Of a stretch of 40,052 nt of DNA, positions 29,675 through 37,558 are shown one piece after another. The DNA lies in assembly GCA_902826515.1 (NCBI GenBank), contig CADEFD010000027.1, positions 4,008 through 44,059 on the forward strand, in the 5' to 3' direction. This DNA is from an uncultured Acidobacteriota bacterium (lineage in GTDB: Bacteria; Acidobacteriota; Vicinamibacteria; Vicinamibacterales; UBA2999). Position numbers and translations under genes: made by a program. The notes under the pieces are model-generated. The model was not told the origin of the DNA, did no database searches, and saw only the letters and a program-made list of their open reading frames with translations. How positions within the stretch are numbered: position 1 is the first letter of the stretch; each line of letters opens with the position of its first letter.

Positions 29675-30180
29675 ACGCGGTCTACGCCCTCTACGACAAT
29701 CCCGCCGCGGTGCAGCGCGCCGTCGACGGCCTGCGCGCAGCCGGGGTGGCCGACGCCGATATCCAGATCATGTCGTCGGAGCCGTTCGAAGAGTACGAGT
29801 TCGGCCACAAGGACAGCGCCAGCTGGATCCACTGGATCGCCGGTCTCGGCGGCATCACCGGACTCACGGCCGCGTATCTGCTGACGAGCCTCACCCAGCA
29901 GGCGTGGCCGCTCAGGACGAGCGGCATGCCGATCGTGGCGCCGTGGCCGAACCTCATCGTCATCTTCGAGATGACGATGCTCGGCGCGATCCTGGCGACC
30001 GTGCTGACGCTCTTCGTGAGTGCGAAGCTGCCGCGGCGGCTGCCTCCCCTGTACGACACCGAAGTCTCCGACGGCTACATCCTGGTGGGTGTGCAGCGCA
30101 CCAGCGGACAGCCACTAGGCGACGTGACCGCGGCGCTCGAGGCGGTGGGCGAAGGACGCGTCAAGCACGTCGGCCGCTAA
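29671..30180 (+). CDS. ActD-like (DUF3341) accessory subunit
   Basis: 169 residues from ATG 29671, which overlaps the NrfD stop (ATGA) and follows GGAG about 10 bases upstream. A soluble N-terminal domain (VYALYDNPAAVQRAVDGLRAAG) is followed by two helices separated by the typical loop with MPIVAPWPNLIVIFE. Compared with ActD at 12351, the loop and C-terminus diverge strongly: here a C-terminal domain ends SDGYILVGVQ...VGEGRVKHVGR, similar to a low-complexity fold that senses or scaffolds. It closes the cluster. Its last four bases overlap the end of the convergent zinc-ribbon gene. Confidence 0.85.
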   Translation: MNAVYALYDNPAAVQRAVDGLRAAGVADADIQIMSSEPFEEYEFGHKDSASWIHWIAGLGGITGLTAAYLLTSLTQQAWPLRTSGMPIVAPWPNLIVIFEMTMLGAILATVLTLFVSAKLPRRLPPLYDTEVSDGYILVGVQRTSGQPLGDVTAALEAVGEGRVKHVGR

Positions 30181-31070
30181 TACGGATACACCCGGCCGTC
30201 ACGCGCGCGCACGCGGGGGAAGCTGTCGCCCGACGGCGCCCGGAAGTACCACGCCCAGCCTTCACGCGGCAGGAAGATCATGTAGGCGGCGTAGAACGGG
30301 CGATCGCTGAACCCCCGCGCCGTGCGTGCCTTCGTCAGCAGGTCGGGCAGCCGCAGGCTCGCCGGGGCCGGCGTGGCAGGCTCCTCGCGGGCGCTCGTCT
30401 CCATCAGCACGCGCACCGTCGTGCCCTGCACCTGCAGCATCATCCCGCTCGCCGTCGTGCTCTTCGTGCCGCCGTCGCTTTCCTGCTTCCACCGCAGCAG
30501 CCGCGCCGGCGAATGGAAACGGTAGCCGCTCGGCGTGTCGCCGGCGAGATCCACGACCCCGGTGGACGACACGCGGCCCACGTCGATGCGCGTCAGCAGA
30601 GCGTCTGCCGCCCAGGCGTGTGCGATCGACATCCCCCACGGCAGCGCGGCCACCGGATCGAAGCTCGCGAAGCCGCCCGGCGGCGGCGCCGTGTCCACGG
30701 CCTTCCACGCGTACTCCGTCAGCGTGCCGAGTTCCGTGAGCGCGAGCGGACGGTTCCGGTCGGCCACGCGCTGCCGCACCGCGTCTGTGGTCTCGCGCAC
30801 GCGCGTCGTGACGTCGTTCCTCGCGCGATTCGCGATGTAGAGACTGCCCCCGACCGCCAGCGCCACGGCCAGGAGCACGATGGTCGCGATGGCTCTGGCG
30901 GCCCCGCCGGTGCGCGGTGAGCCCACCTGCACGACGATCGGTGTGGCCTCGGCGGCGAGGTCGTTGATGTCGTGGCGCAGGCCGCAGAACCTGCAGACGA
31001 TGGTGAGGTCGTCGTCGGTGGGGTCGCCGAGCGCGGCCCCGCATCCCGAACAGCGGCGCGGAGTGGGCAT
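30177..31070 (-). CDS. Zinc-ribbon membrane protein of unknown function
   Basis: 297 residues from ATG 31070; GTG codons just upstream are less likely starts. An N-terminal zinc ribbon (C7-x2-C10, C26-x2-C29) precedes a single transmembrane helix (about 58-80). About 200 residues follow, with no motif I recognise, including FASFDPVAALPWG and a C-terminal Trp/Tyr-rich stretch (GWAWYFRAPSGDSFPRVR). A cytoplasmic zinc ribbon with an exported C-terminal domain is the simplest topology. No Shine-Dalgarno is visible. It is convergent with the second respiratory cluster and overlaps it by four bases at the stops. Confidence 0.75.
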   Translation of the reverse strand: MPTPRRCSGCGAALGDPTDDDLTIVCRFCGLRHDINDLAAEATPIVVQVGSPRTGGAARAIATIVLLAVALAVGGSLYIANRARNDVTTRVRETTDAVRQRVADRNRPLALTELGTLTEYAWKAVDTAPPPGGFASFDPVAALPWGMSIAHAWAADALLTRIDVGRVSSTGVVDLAGDTPSGYRFHSPARLLRWKQESDGGTKSTTASGMMLQVQGTTVRVLMETSAREEPATPAPASLRLPDLLTKARTARGFSDRPFYAAYMIFLPREGWAWYFRAPSGDSFPRVRARDGRVYPY

Positions 31071-31091
31071 CACCACTACTAGCGGAATCGG

Positions 31092-31577
31092 TCAGAAAAA
31101 ATACGCGAGCACGGCGAGGCCCACGATGAGCAGGCCGAAGAACGACTTGGCCACGATGCCGAGGACGAACCCGGCGATGCCGCCGAGTCCGGCCATGCCG
31201 GCCTTGCGCAGATCGGGATTGCGCGCGAACTCGAGGGCGAAGGCGCCCACGGCCGGCCCGAGGATGATGCCCGGCACGCCGAAGGGAATGCCGGCCAGCA
31301 TGCCCACGGCCGCCCCGGCCACGCCCCACGCCGACGCCCCGGCCCGGCGGGCGCCGAGCAACGTGGCCACGTTGTCGGCGAGCGAACCCACGACGGTGAG
31401 CACGAGCAGGCCGCCGAGCGACAGCCAGCCGATGCGGGCGAACCCGTCGGCCCAGGCGACCAGGACCACGCCCGAGAAGATGATGCCGATGGCCGGCACG
31501 GCCGGGATGGCGAGGAGCCCGATGCCCAGCACCGTCACGAGCAGGCCGAACACGAGCAGCACGATGTGCACGCGCAC
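31092..31577 (-). CDS. DUF456 family membrane protein
   Basis: 161 residues, nearly all hydrophobic. A first helix pair (VLLVFGLLVTVLGIGLLAIP), then PAIGIIFSGVVLVAW, Gly-rich GIPFGVPGIILGPAVGAF, and a final helix pair match DUF456, a family of small glycine-zipper-like membrane proteins of unknown role. The start is uncertain: GTG 31577 or GTG 31571 both fit, and no ATG is in frame close by. It follows the permease gene by 19 bp on the same strand, so it could be read from the PadR promoter. Confidence 0.78.
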   Translation of the reverse strand: MRVHIVLLVFGLLVTVLGIGLLAIPAVPAIGIIFSGVVLVAWADGFARIGWLSLGGLLVLTVVGSLADNVATLLGARRAGASAWGVAGAAVGMLAGIPFGVPGIILGPAVGAFALEFARNPDLRKAGMAGLGGIAGFVLGIVAKSFFGLLIVGLAVLAYFF

Positions 31578-31596
31578 ATCATAGCGGGCGCTGCCG

Positions 31597-34185
31597 CTAT
31601 TCAGTGCGCATCGCCGCCACGGGATCCACGCGCATCGCCCGCCAGGCCGGCAGCACCGAGCCGAGGAGGGTGATGAGTCCTGCCGCGCCGACGGCGGTCG
31701 CGTAGGTGGCCAGGTCGGCGGCGCTGATGCCGGCCAGCAGCGCCTGCACCGAGCGGCTCGCCGCGTAGGCCACGACCAGGCCCGCGCCGGCGCCGGTGGC
31801 GGCCAGCAGGGCGGCCCGCCGCGCCACGAGTGCCAGCACCTGCCCCCGCGTGGCGCCGAGCGCCATGCGGACGCCGATCTCCTGCGTGCGCGCCGCCACC
31901 ACGTAGGCGAGCAGGCTGTGGATGCCCACGAGCGCCAGCAGCAGCGCCACGCCGGCAAACGCCACGAGCACCGAGACCTGTGTCGTGCGCGATGCCATCT
32001 GGCGCTCGACGATATCGGTCATGACCTGCACGTCAGACAGCGGCTGTTCCGGATCGGCGCGCGCGACCGCCGCGCGCACCACCGGCACGATCGACGAGAG
32101 CGACGTGGAGGCGCGCACCACCAGGTCTTTCGGGATGTAGAAGCCGAGGCCGCCGTCGGGCACTTGCGGCGCCGGCAGGTAGACCTGCGGCTCGCTCTCG
32201 CGTTCGAGGCCGCGGACGCGCACATCGCCGACGACGCCCACCACCACACGTTCCTGGAGCGCCGTCGAGAAATGTTGCCCCAGCGGATCCTGCCCGGGCC
32301 AGTAGAGTTCGGCAAACGAGCGGCTCACGACCGCCACGTACTGCGTGTCCTGGCGGTCGGTGTCTTCCACATCGCGCCCGCGCACGAGCGGCACGCGCAT
32401 GGTCGCGAAGTAGCCCGGCGTGACGAAGCGCACACTGGCGGCGCGGGCATCTTCGGGCACGGTCGTACCCGGCAGCAGCACCGGCCAGATGCCGCCGCCC
32501 ATCACCATCGGGAGGAAGCTCGTGTAGGCGGCGCTCTCGACACCGGCCGTGGCGCGCACCTCGTCGAGCACCTGCCGGTAGAACTGCGCGCGGGCGCTGA
32601 CGGCTTCGTACTTCGGGAGCGGCAGCGTCGTGCGCGCGGTGACGACGCCGCGCGGATCGAAGCCGGGATCTATCTCCTGCACCAGCCACAGCGCTTTGAG
32701 GAAGAGGCCCACCGTGACGAGCAGCACGATGGCGGCCGCCACCTCGCTCACGACGAAGAGGCCGCGCAGCCGCTCGGTGCCGCGCGTGCCGAACACGCGC
32801 GCGCCGTGCCGCAGGTCGCCGCTGGACGCGGTACGCCCGATCCGCCACGCCGGCACGAGGCCGAAGCCGAGCCCGGTTGCGAGGGTCGCGAGCGTCGCCA
32901 GGCCCAGCATGCGCAGGTCGGGCGAGGGCACCTCGGCGATCGGCAGCGTCGTCGGCACGAGTGCAGCCGCCACCGGCACGGCCACGATCGCCAGGGCGGC
33001 GCCGATGACCCCGCCGGCCGCCGAGAGCGCCAGGCTCTCGGTGAGCACCTGCCGGGCCAGCCGGCGCGGCCGCGCGCCCATCGCGAGGCGCACGGCAAGC
33101 TCCCGCTGACGCGCCACCGATCGCGCCAGGAACAGACTCGCCAGGTTCGCGCAGGCGATGAGCAGCACCGCCACCGACGCGCCCACGAGCGCGAGCAGCA
33201 TCGTGCGTGATTGCCGCGTCACCTCGTCGCGCAGCGCCACCACCGTGGCGCCTGTCTTGTCGTTCGCTTCGGGGAAGGCGCGGGCGAGTCCGGCCGCCAC
33301 CACGTTCAGATCGGCGCGCGCCTGTGCGATCGTGACGCCGGGACGCAGCCGCGCGACCACGCGCAGGTAGACGTTGGCGCGGTCCGCGAGATCCTCTGGC
33401 GCGAAGCGCAGCGGCAGCCAGACGTCCACGTCCCGGGTCGGGAACTCGAACCACGGCGGCATCACGCCCACGACCACGTGCGCCGTCCCGTTCAGGGTGA
33501 TCGTCGTGCCCGTCACCCCGGGCGCGGCGGCGAAGATGGAGCGCCAGACGTGGTCGCTCAGCACGACCGGCGGCGTCGAGGATGCGGCGCCGTCGGCGGC
33601 CACGAGGGCGCGGCCCGTGGCGGCGTGCACGCCGAGGGTCTGGAACAGCGTGGCGCTCACCTCCGCCGCATCGAGACGCACCGGGCCGCCCGGGGTCATC
33701 GCGTTCACCGACGAGGCGGCATAGGCGCTCATCGCGTCGAACGACGACGACTGCGCGCGCCAATCCTCGAAGTTGCCGGGCGAAAGTTCCATGCGCGAAT
33801 AGCCGCGCGCGGTCTGGTCCTGCCACAGCTTCACGAGGGCGTCGGGCGCCGCAAACGGCAGCGGCCGCACGAGCACGTGGTCGGCGATCGAGAACGCCGC
33901 GGTGGCCGCGCCCACGCCGAGCGCCGTCACCACCACGACACTCGCCGCGAAGCCGGGTGCGCGCCGGGCGCTGCGCCAGACGTCGCGGAGGTCGAGCGCC
34001 GTCGCTTCGACATGTGCGACGACCGCCGTCCCCACCAGGTCGGCGACGGCGGCGATCGCGACGCCGATGCGGCCGGTGCCGTGCGCGGCGGCGAGGTCGC
34101 GCCGCAGCATCGCCGTCATCTCGGCGCCGTGCGCCTCACGGAGCGTGGCCGGCAGCAGGTGCAGCAGCAGATGCCAGATCCCCAT
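31597..34185 (-). CDS. ADOP-type (acidobacterial duplicated orphan permease) MacB/FtsX-like ABC permease
   Basis: 862 residues. A short helical N-terminal domain (about 1-70, LLLHLLPATLREAHGAEM) is typical of ADOP proteins. Two FtsX-type halves follow, each a MacB periplasmic domain and about four helices: helix near 82-105 (APGFAASVVVVTALGVGAATA), helices about 330-480, a second periplasmic domain 500-730, and helices 740-860. The protein ends with PAWRAMRVDPVAAMRTE, the standard permease terminus. No ATPase gene is adjacent, matching the orphan description. The substrate is unknown; such permeases are thought to act in export or envelope mechanotransmission. The ATG at 34185 overlaps the PadR stop by one base (TGATG); a longer frame upstream is rejected. 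Confidence 0.9.
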   Translation of the reverse strand: MGIWHLLLHLLPATLREAHGAEMTAMLRRDLAAAHGTGRIGVAIAAVADLVGTAVVAHVEATALDLRDVWRSARRAPGFAASVVVVTALGVGAATAAFSIADHVLVRPLPFAAPDALVKLWQDQTARGYSRMELSPGNFEDWRAQSSSFDAMSAYAASSVNAMTPGGPVRLDAAEVSATLFQTLGVHAATGRALVAADGAASSTPPVVLSDHVWRSIFAAAPGVTGTTITLNGTAHVVVGVMPPWFEFPTRDVDVWLPLRFAPEDLADRANVYLRVVARLRPGVTIAQARADLNVVAAGLARAFPEANDKTGATVVALRDEVTRQSRTMLLALVGASVAVLLIACANLASLFLARSVARQRELAVRLAMGARPRRLARQVLTESLALSAAGGVIGAALAIVAVPVAAALVPTTLPIAEVPSPDLRMLGLATLATLATGLGFGLVPAWRIGRTASSGDLRHGARVFGTRGTERLRGLFVVSEVAAAIVLLVTVGLFLKALWLVQEIDPGFDPRGVVTARTTLPLPKYEAVSARAQFYRQVLDEVRATAGVESAAYTSFLPMVMGGGIWPVLLPGTTVPEDARAASVRFVTPGYFATMRVPLVRGRDVEDTDRQDTQYVAVVSRSFAELYWPGQDPLGQHFSTALQERVVVGVVGDVRVRGLERESEPQVYLPAPQVPDGGLGFYIPKDLVVRASTSLSSIVPVVRAAVARADPEQPLSDVQVMTDIVERQMASRTTQVSVLVAFAGVALLLALVGIHSLLAYVVAARTQEIGVRMALGATRGQVLALVARRAALLAATGAGAGLVVAYAASRSVQALLAGISAADLATYATAVGAAGLITLLGSVLPAWRAMRVDPVAAMRTE

Positions 34186-34556
34186 CACGTCGTCCTCGGG
34201 GCCAGGCCGCACGTGCGGGCGATCCGCACGAGCGCCTGCAGGCGTTCCGCCTCCGCGCGCGCCACCTCGCGGCCGAACGGCGTGATCCGGTAGTAGCGGC
34301 GCCGTTCGTCATCGAGGTCGGGCGCCGGACGCTCCGCGGTCTCTTCGATGAGGTCCAGCTCGACCATGCGCTGGATTGAGCGATACAACGTGCCGGCCGA
34401 GAGCTTCATCTCGCCGCCCGTGCGGGCCGCCACTTCCTGGATGATGGCGTAGCCGTGGCGGTCCTGATCGGCAGCGGCGAGCAGGATGTGGAAGGTCGCG
34501 GGCGGCAGGGGCAGCAGCGAGGCCGCGGTCGGTTCGTCGGGCGTGAATGTATCCAT
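34185..34556 (-). CDS. PadR family transcriptional regulator
   Basis: 123 residues. The winged-helix core includes ILLAAADQDRHGYAIIQEV, the recognition region GTLYRSIQRMVELDLIEE, and the wing RRRYYRITPFGREVARAEA, all diagnostic of PadR (PF03551). It is a short PadR-s1-type protein without a large C-terminal domain. It is translationally coupled to the ADOP permease gene and is expected to repress this operon. The only usable start, ATG 34556, has no Shine-Dalgarno and lies within the inverted repeat described separately, so the message may be leaderless or its translation may respond to the regulator. Confidence 0.9.
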   Translation of the reverse strand: MDTFTPDEPTAASLLPLPPATFHILLAAADQDRHGYAIIQEVAARTGGEMKLSAGTLYRSIQRMVELDLIEETAERPAPDLDDERRRYYRITPFGREVARAEAERLQALVRIARTCGLAPRTT

Positions 34557-34564
34557 AGTGGATA
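34550..34564 (-). promoter_or_regulatory. Inverted repeat over the padR start, candidate autoregulatory operator
   Basis: TATCC-ATAGT-GGATA: perfect 5-bp arms around a 5-bp spacer, containing the padR start codon (34554-34556). On the minus strand TATATC (34566-34561) precedes the ATG by four bases and is a weak -10 candidate, with no good -35. PadR proteins commonly bind short A/T-edged palindromes at their own promoter; operator identity here is inferred. Confidence 0.4.
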
Positions 34565-34681
34565 TAGCCGATGCGGGTGGAGACGGAGCTGGCGGGGGAA
34601 AGGTTCAGCGGCCGCGGTCCGCAGACCGTCGCGTGAGCCGCAGTGCCGGCTGTCTGCGCACTACGCAGCGGAGACACGGAC

Positions 34682-35212
34682 ATGCGACTTCCTGAAACGG
34701 TCGTGCTGGCGGCCGGGCTGCTGGTGGCCCTTGGCGGACCCGCGACGGCGCAGCCCGCGGCACAGGCCACGGCCGCGCCACGCATCGTGGCCGACGGCGC
34801 CCTCGGATGGGCCGGCTTCGGCGACGAAGGTATCATTCACCACACGCTCATCGGCGCCGCCTGGCGAGGCTACGTGACGCGGCGCATCAGCCTCGGCCCA
34901 GAGGTGCAGTTCATGTCGGGGCCGGGATCCGACCGCGACCTCATCCTCACGGGCAACGTCATGGTGGACCTTCTCGCTCCAACCGCCAGCCGGCCGCGGC
35001 GCACGACGCCGTTCGTCGTGCTCGGCGGCGGCCTCTTCCGCCACACGCAGCGGTTCCTGACCGGCACGTCCACCTCGACCGAAGGGGCGTTCACGCTCGG
35101 CGTCGGCGCGCGCACGTGGGTGAACGAGCGAGTCTACGTAGCGGCCGATGCGCGCCTCGGCTGGGAGCCGCACCTGCGCGTGGCCGCGCTCGTCGGCGTG
35201 GCGCTCCAGTGA
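34682..35212 (+). CDS. Small outer-membrane-type beta-barrel protein
   Basis: 176 residues with a clear signal peptide (MRLPETVVLAAGLLVALG, cleaved near ATAQP). The mature part alternates polar and hydrophobic residues with Gly and aromatic residues, as in 8-stranded outer-membrane barrels: GYVTRRISLGPEVQFMSG, RTTPFVVLGGGLFRHTQRF, AFTLGVGARTWVNERVYVAA. The last strand ends VALQ rather than the classical C-terminal Phe. Its function is unknown. It is divergent from padR with 125 bp between them, and its stop overlaps the amidase GTG start by four bases, indicating co-transcription. GGAG lies about ten bases before the ATG. Confidence 0.78.
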   Translation: MRLPETVVLAAGLLVALGGPATAQPAAQATAAPRIVADGALGWAGFGDEGIIHHTLIGAAWRGYVTRRISLGPEVQFMSGPGSDRDLILTGNVMVDLLAPTASRPRRTTPFVVLGGGLFRHTQRFLTGTSTSTEGAFTLGVGARTWVNERVYVAADARLGWEPHLRVAALVGVALQ

Positions 35213-36585
35213 CGCGGGATCTGCCGAGCGCATCGGCACTGGTGCAGGCGGTGGCGACGCGCGCGCGCACCGCGGTGGAGGTGACCGAAGACGCGCTCGC
35301 GTGTGTGGCGGCGCGCAACGGCGAACTGAACGCGATCGTCACCCTCAACCCGCGTGCGCTCGACGAGGCGCGGGCGATCGATGCCCGTCTCGCGGCCGGC
35401 GACACGGTGGGTCCGCTGGCCGGCGTGCCGGTGGGCATCAAGGACATCACGCCCGTGGCAGGGCTGCGCACGACCTACGGGTCGCCGATCTACGCGGACC
35501 ACGTACCTGACGCGGACGCCGTCGTGGTCGAGCGGCTGCGGCGGGCCGGCGCCGTCATCATCGGCAAGACCAACACGCCGGAGTTCGCCGCCGGCGCCAA
35601 CACGTGGAACACGGTGTTCGGCGCCACGCACAATCCGTGGAATCCGGCGCTGACCTCGGGCGGCTCGACCGGCGGCGGCGCGGCGGCGCTCGCCACCGGC
35701 ATGATCGCGCTGGCCGATGGCACCGACCTCGGCGGATCGCTGCGCATTCCGGCGGCCTTCTGCGGCATCGTCGGTCTGCGGCCCTCGCCGGGACTCGTGC
35801 CGCAACATCCGGTGGACTGGGTGTGGGACACGATCTCGGTGGCCGGGCCGATGGGCCGCACCGTGGAAGACGTGGCGCGGATGCTCCAGGTGATGGCCGG
35901 CGCCTCGCCGGGCGCGCCGCTCGGCCAGAGCCTGCGCGGCCGCGACTTCATCGCCGCCGCCACGCGGCCGCTCGGCCCCGGTGTGCGCGTCGGCTACTGC
36001 GCGGATGTCGCGCGCATCGGCGTGGACGCATCGATCGAGGCGACGTGCCGCGCCGCCGCCTTCGCGCTCGCCGCAGGCGGCGCCGACGTGCGCGAGATCG
36101 CCTGCGACCTGAGCGGGTGGCGCGACACGTTCCTCACGCTGCGCGCCGAGTGGTTCCTCGCCGGCATGGCCGGACGCATGGACCGCGTCGACGACTTCGG
36201 CGTGAACGTCCGCGCCAACGTGGAGGCCGGGCTCGCGCTCGATCCGCGGGCGCTCGGCGCCGCGCATCACGCGCGCGGACAGTTGTGGCAGACGATGCGC
36301 GAGCTGTTCTCGCGCGTGGATTATCTGGTGACGCCGACCACGGCCGTGCCGCCGTTTCCCGTCGAGCAGAACTACCCCACGGAAGTGGCGGGTCGGCCGA
36401 TGCGCACCTACGTGGACTGGTTCGCGCCGACCTTCCTGCTGAGTCTCACCGGGTTGCCGATCGCGTCGGTGCCGTGCGGCCTCGACACGCGCGGCCTGCC
36501 GGTGGGCCTGCAGATCGTGGGACGCCCGCAGGACGAAGAAGCCGTGCTGACGCTGGCCGCTGCCGTCAGAACGGCGACTTCATGA
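35209..36585 (+). CDS. Amidase signature family hydrolase
   Basis: 458 residues from GTG 35209, overlapping the previous stop (GTGA). The Ser-cisSer-Lys triad is K78 (GVPVGIKDI), S153 (TSGGSTGGG) and nucleophile S177 (GTDLGGSLRIP). The remaining sequence follows GatA-like amidases, including LTGLPIASVPCG near the end. No signal peptide is present, so it is cytoplasmic. Members hydrolyse small aliphatic or aromatic amides; nearby gatB/gatC genes are absent, so a tRNA amidotransferase role is unlikely. The last 20 bases overlap the 3' end of the convergent hypothetical gene. Confidence 0.9.
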   Translation: MTRDLPSASALVQAVATRARTAVEVTEDALACVAARNGELNAIVTLNPRALDEARAIDARLAAGDTVGPLAGVPVGIKDITPVAGLRTTYGSPIYADHVPDADAVVVERLRRAGAVIIGKTNTPEFAAGANTWNTVFGATHNPWNPALTSGGSTGGGAAALATGMIALADGTDLGGSLRIPAAFCGIVGLRPSPGLVPQHPVDWVWDTISVAGPMGRTVEDVARMLQVMAGASPGAPLGQSLRGRDFIAAATRPLGPGVRVGYCADVARIGVDASIEATCRAAAFALAAGGADVREIACDLSGWRDTFLTLRAEWFLAGMAGRMDRVDDFGVNVRANVEAGLALDPRALGAAHHARGQLWQTMRELFSRVDYLVTPTTAVPPFPVEQNYPTEVAGRPMRTYVDWFAPTFLLSLTGLPIASVPCGLDTRGLPVGLQIVGRPQDEEAVLTLAAAVRTATS

Positions 36586-37426
36586 TGACGCGCGACACCT
36601 TCCACACCCCGCCTTCACGCTGCAGGATGATGCGGCCGTCGTTCGGCGACTTGTCGAAGCCGACGCCCCTCACGAGCAGCGCCGCCTGATCGCCGCGCTG
36701 CACGCCGCTCGTGACCGTCGCCGTCTTCAGTTCGAAGAGCTGCATCAGCTCGACCAGCTTTCTGGCCTCGGCGCCGCGCAGGGCGGGCACGTCCGCCGCC
36801 TTCGCCGTCGTGACGCTGGCGCGGATCGCCGCCAGATCCCCTTTGCCGAGCGCTGCCAGGTATTTCTGATACGCCGCGCCGACCTCGCCGCCGCCGGCCG
36901 CGAGCGGCGTGCCGGACATCGACCCGGCGAGCACCGGCGCGTCCCACGTGAAGTCGAACTGGAAGGTCTTGTCGAAGAAGTCGGAGGGCTTCTCGAGGAA
37001 GTAGCGACCCGTGACCCGCTCGGCGGTGTTGACCTTGATCGCCACCTTGCCCTGGCCGCCGAAGCTGAAGCCGTCTTCCGGCGCCGTGGACGTCCAGCCG
37101 CCGTCGATGCGGTCCACGGTGGCGCCCGGTGCCAGCGTGAAGGTGACGAACGCGGGTTTCTGCGGTGCCGCCTGCGCCTTCACGGCGTCCACCGGGTCGA
37201 ACGTCTGGTCCGCGCCGTCGCAGTCGAGCGGCTTGTCGGACAGCACGACATGGGTCACGCCGGACGTCGCGCCCGAGGGATCGGGCAGCCGGAAGGCGCA
37301 GGCGTGACTGAATTCGCTGCGGGTCTTGTCGAGCCGGAAGTAGCCGCTGGCCTTGCCGGGCGCCGCGTGGGCGGTCGCCGCCGCGAGAAGAAGTGCCGCC
37401 GTGGTCAGCCGTGCCGTCGTCGTCAT
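36566..37426 (-). CDS. Secreted hypothetical protein
   Basis: 286 residues. A signal peptide (about 1-21, ATAHAAP) is preceded by GGAGG five to six bases from the ATG. The N-terminal half (to about 175) is beta-rich with SHACAFRLPDPS and DGGWTSTAPEDGFSFGGQG and two Cys in a plausible disulfide (about C43 and C69). The C-terminal part (about 180-286) has an AYQKYLAALGKGDLAAIRASV helix and ends with a GGVWKVSRVIMKSPF strand, resembling DUF4878/SnoaL-like cone-shaped folds. No catalytic motif is visible. It is convergent with the amidase and overlaps it by 20 bp. Confidence 0.75.
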   Translation of the reverse strand: MTTTARLTTAALLLAAATAHAAPGKASGYFRLDKTRSEFSHACAFRLPDPSGATSGVTHVVLSDKPLDCDGADQTFDPVDAVKAQAAPQKPAFVTFTLAPGATVDRIDGGWTSTAPEDGFSFGGQGKVAIKVNTAERVTGRYFLEKPSDFFDKTFQFDFTWDAPVLAGSMSGTPLAAGGGEVGAAYQKYLAALGKGDLAAIRASVTTAKAADVPALRGAEARKLVELMQLFELKTATVTSGVQRGDQAALLVRGVGFDKSPNDGRIILQREGGVWKVSRVIMKSPF

Positions 37427-37490
37427 GCGCGCCTCCGCGGGGCGAACGGGCCCCAGTTCGACTAGCGCAGGAATCGGGCGGCCTCCCTCA

Positions 37491-37530
37491 AAGAAAAACC
37501 GCCGGCCGGGCTGAGGGCCCGACCGGCGGT
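37491..37530 (-). terminator. Rho-independent terminator of the helical-repeat gene
   Basis: On the minus strand, 28 bases after the stop at 37559, ACCGCCGG pairs with CCGGCGGT (8 bp) and, after one mismatch, CGGGC pairs with GCCCG around a 5-nt loop. TTTTTCTTT follows. The stem is long and GC-rich with a proper U-tract, the clearest terminator in the window. Confidence 0.88.
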
Positions 37531-37558
37531 GGTGTGTCGTGCGCGTGCGACGCGAGGC

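Noticed and set aside
35209..36585. GatA subunit of the tRNA amidotransferase
   Set aside because: No gatB or gatC is nearby, and neighbours are an outer-membrane-type protein and a secreted hypothetical protein.
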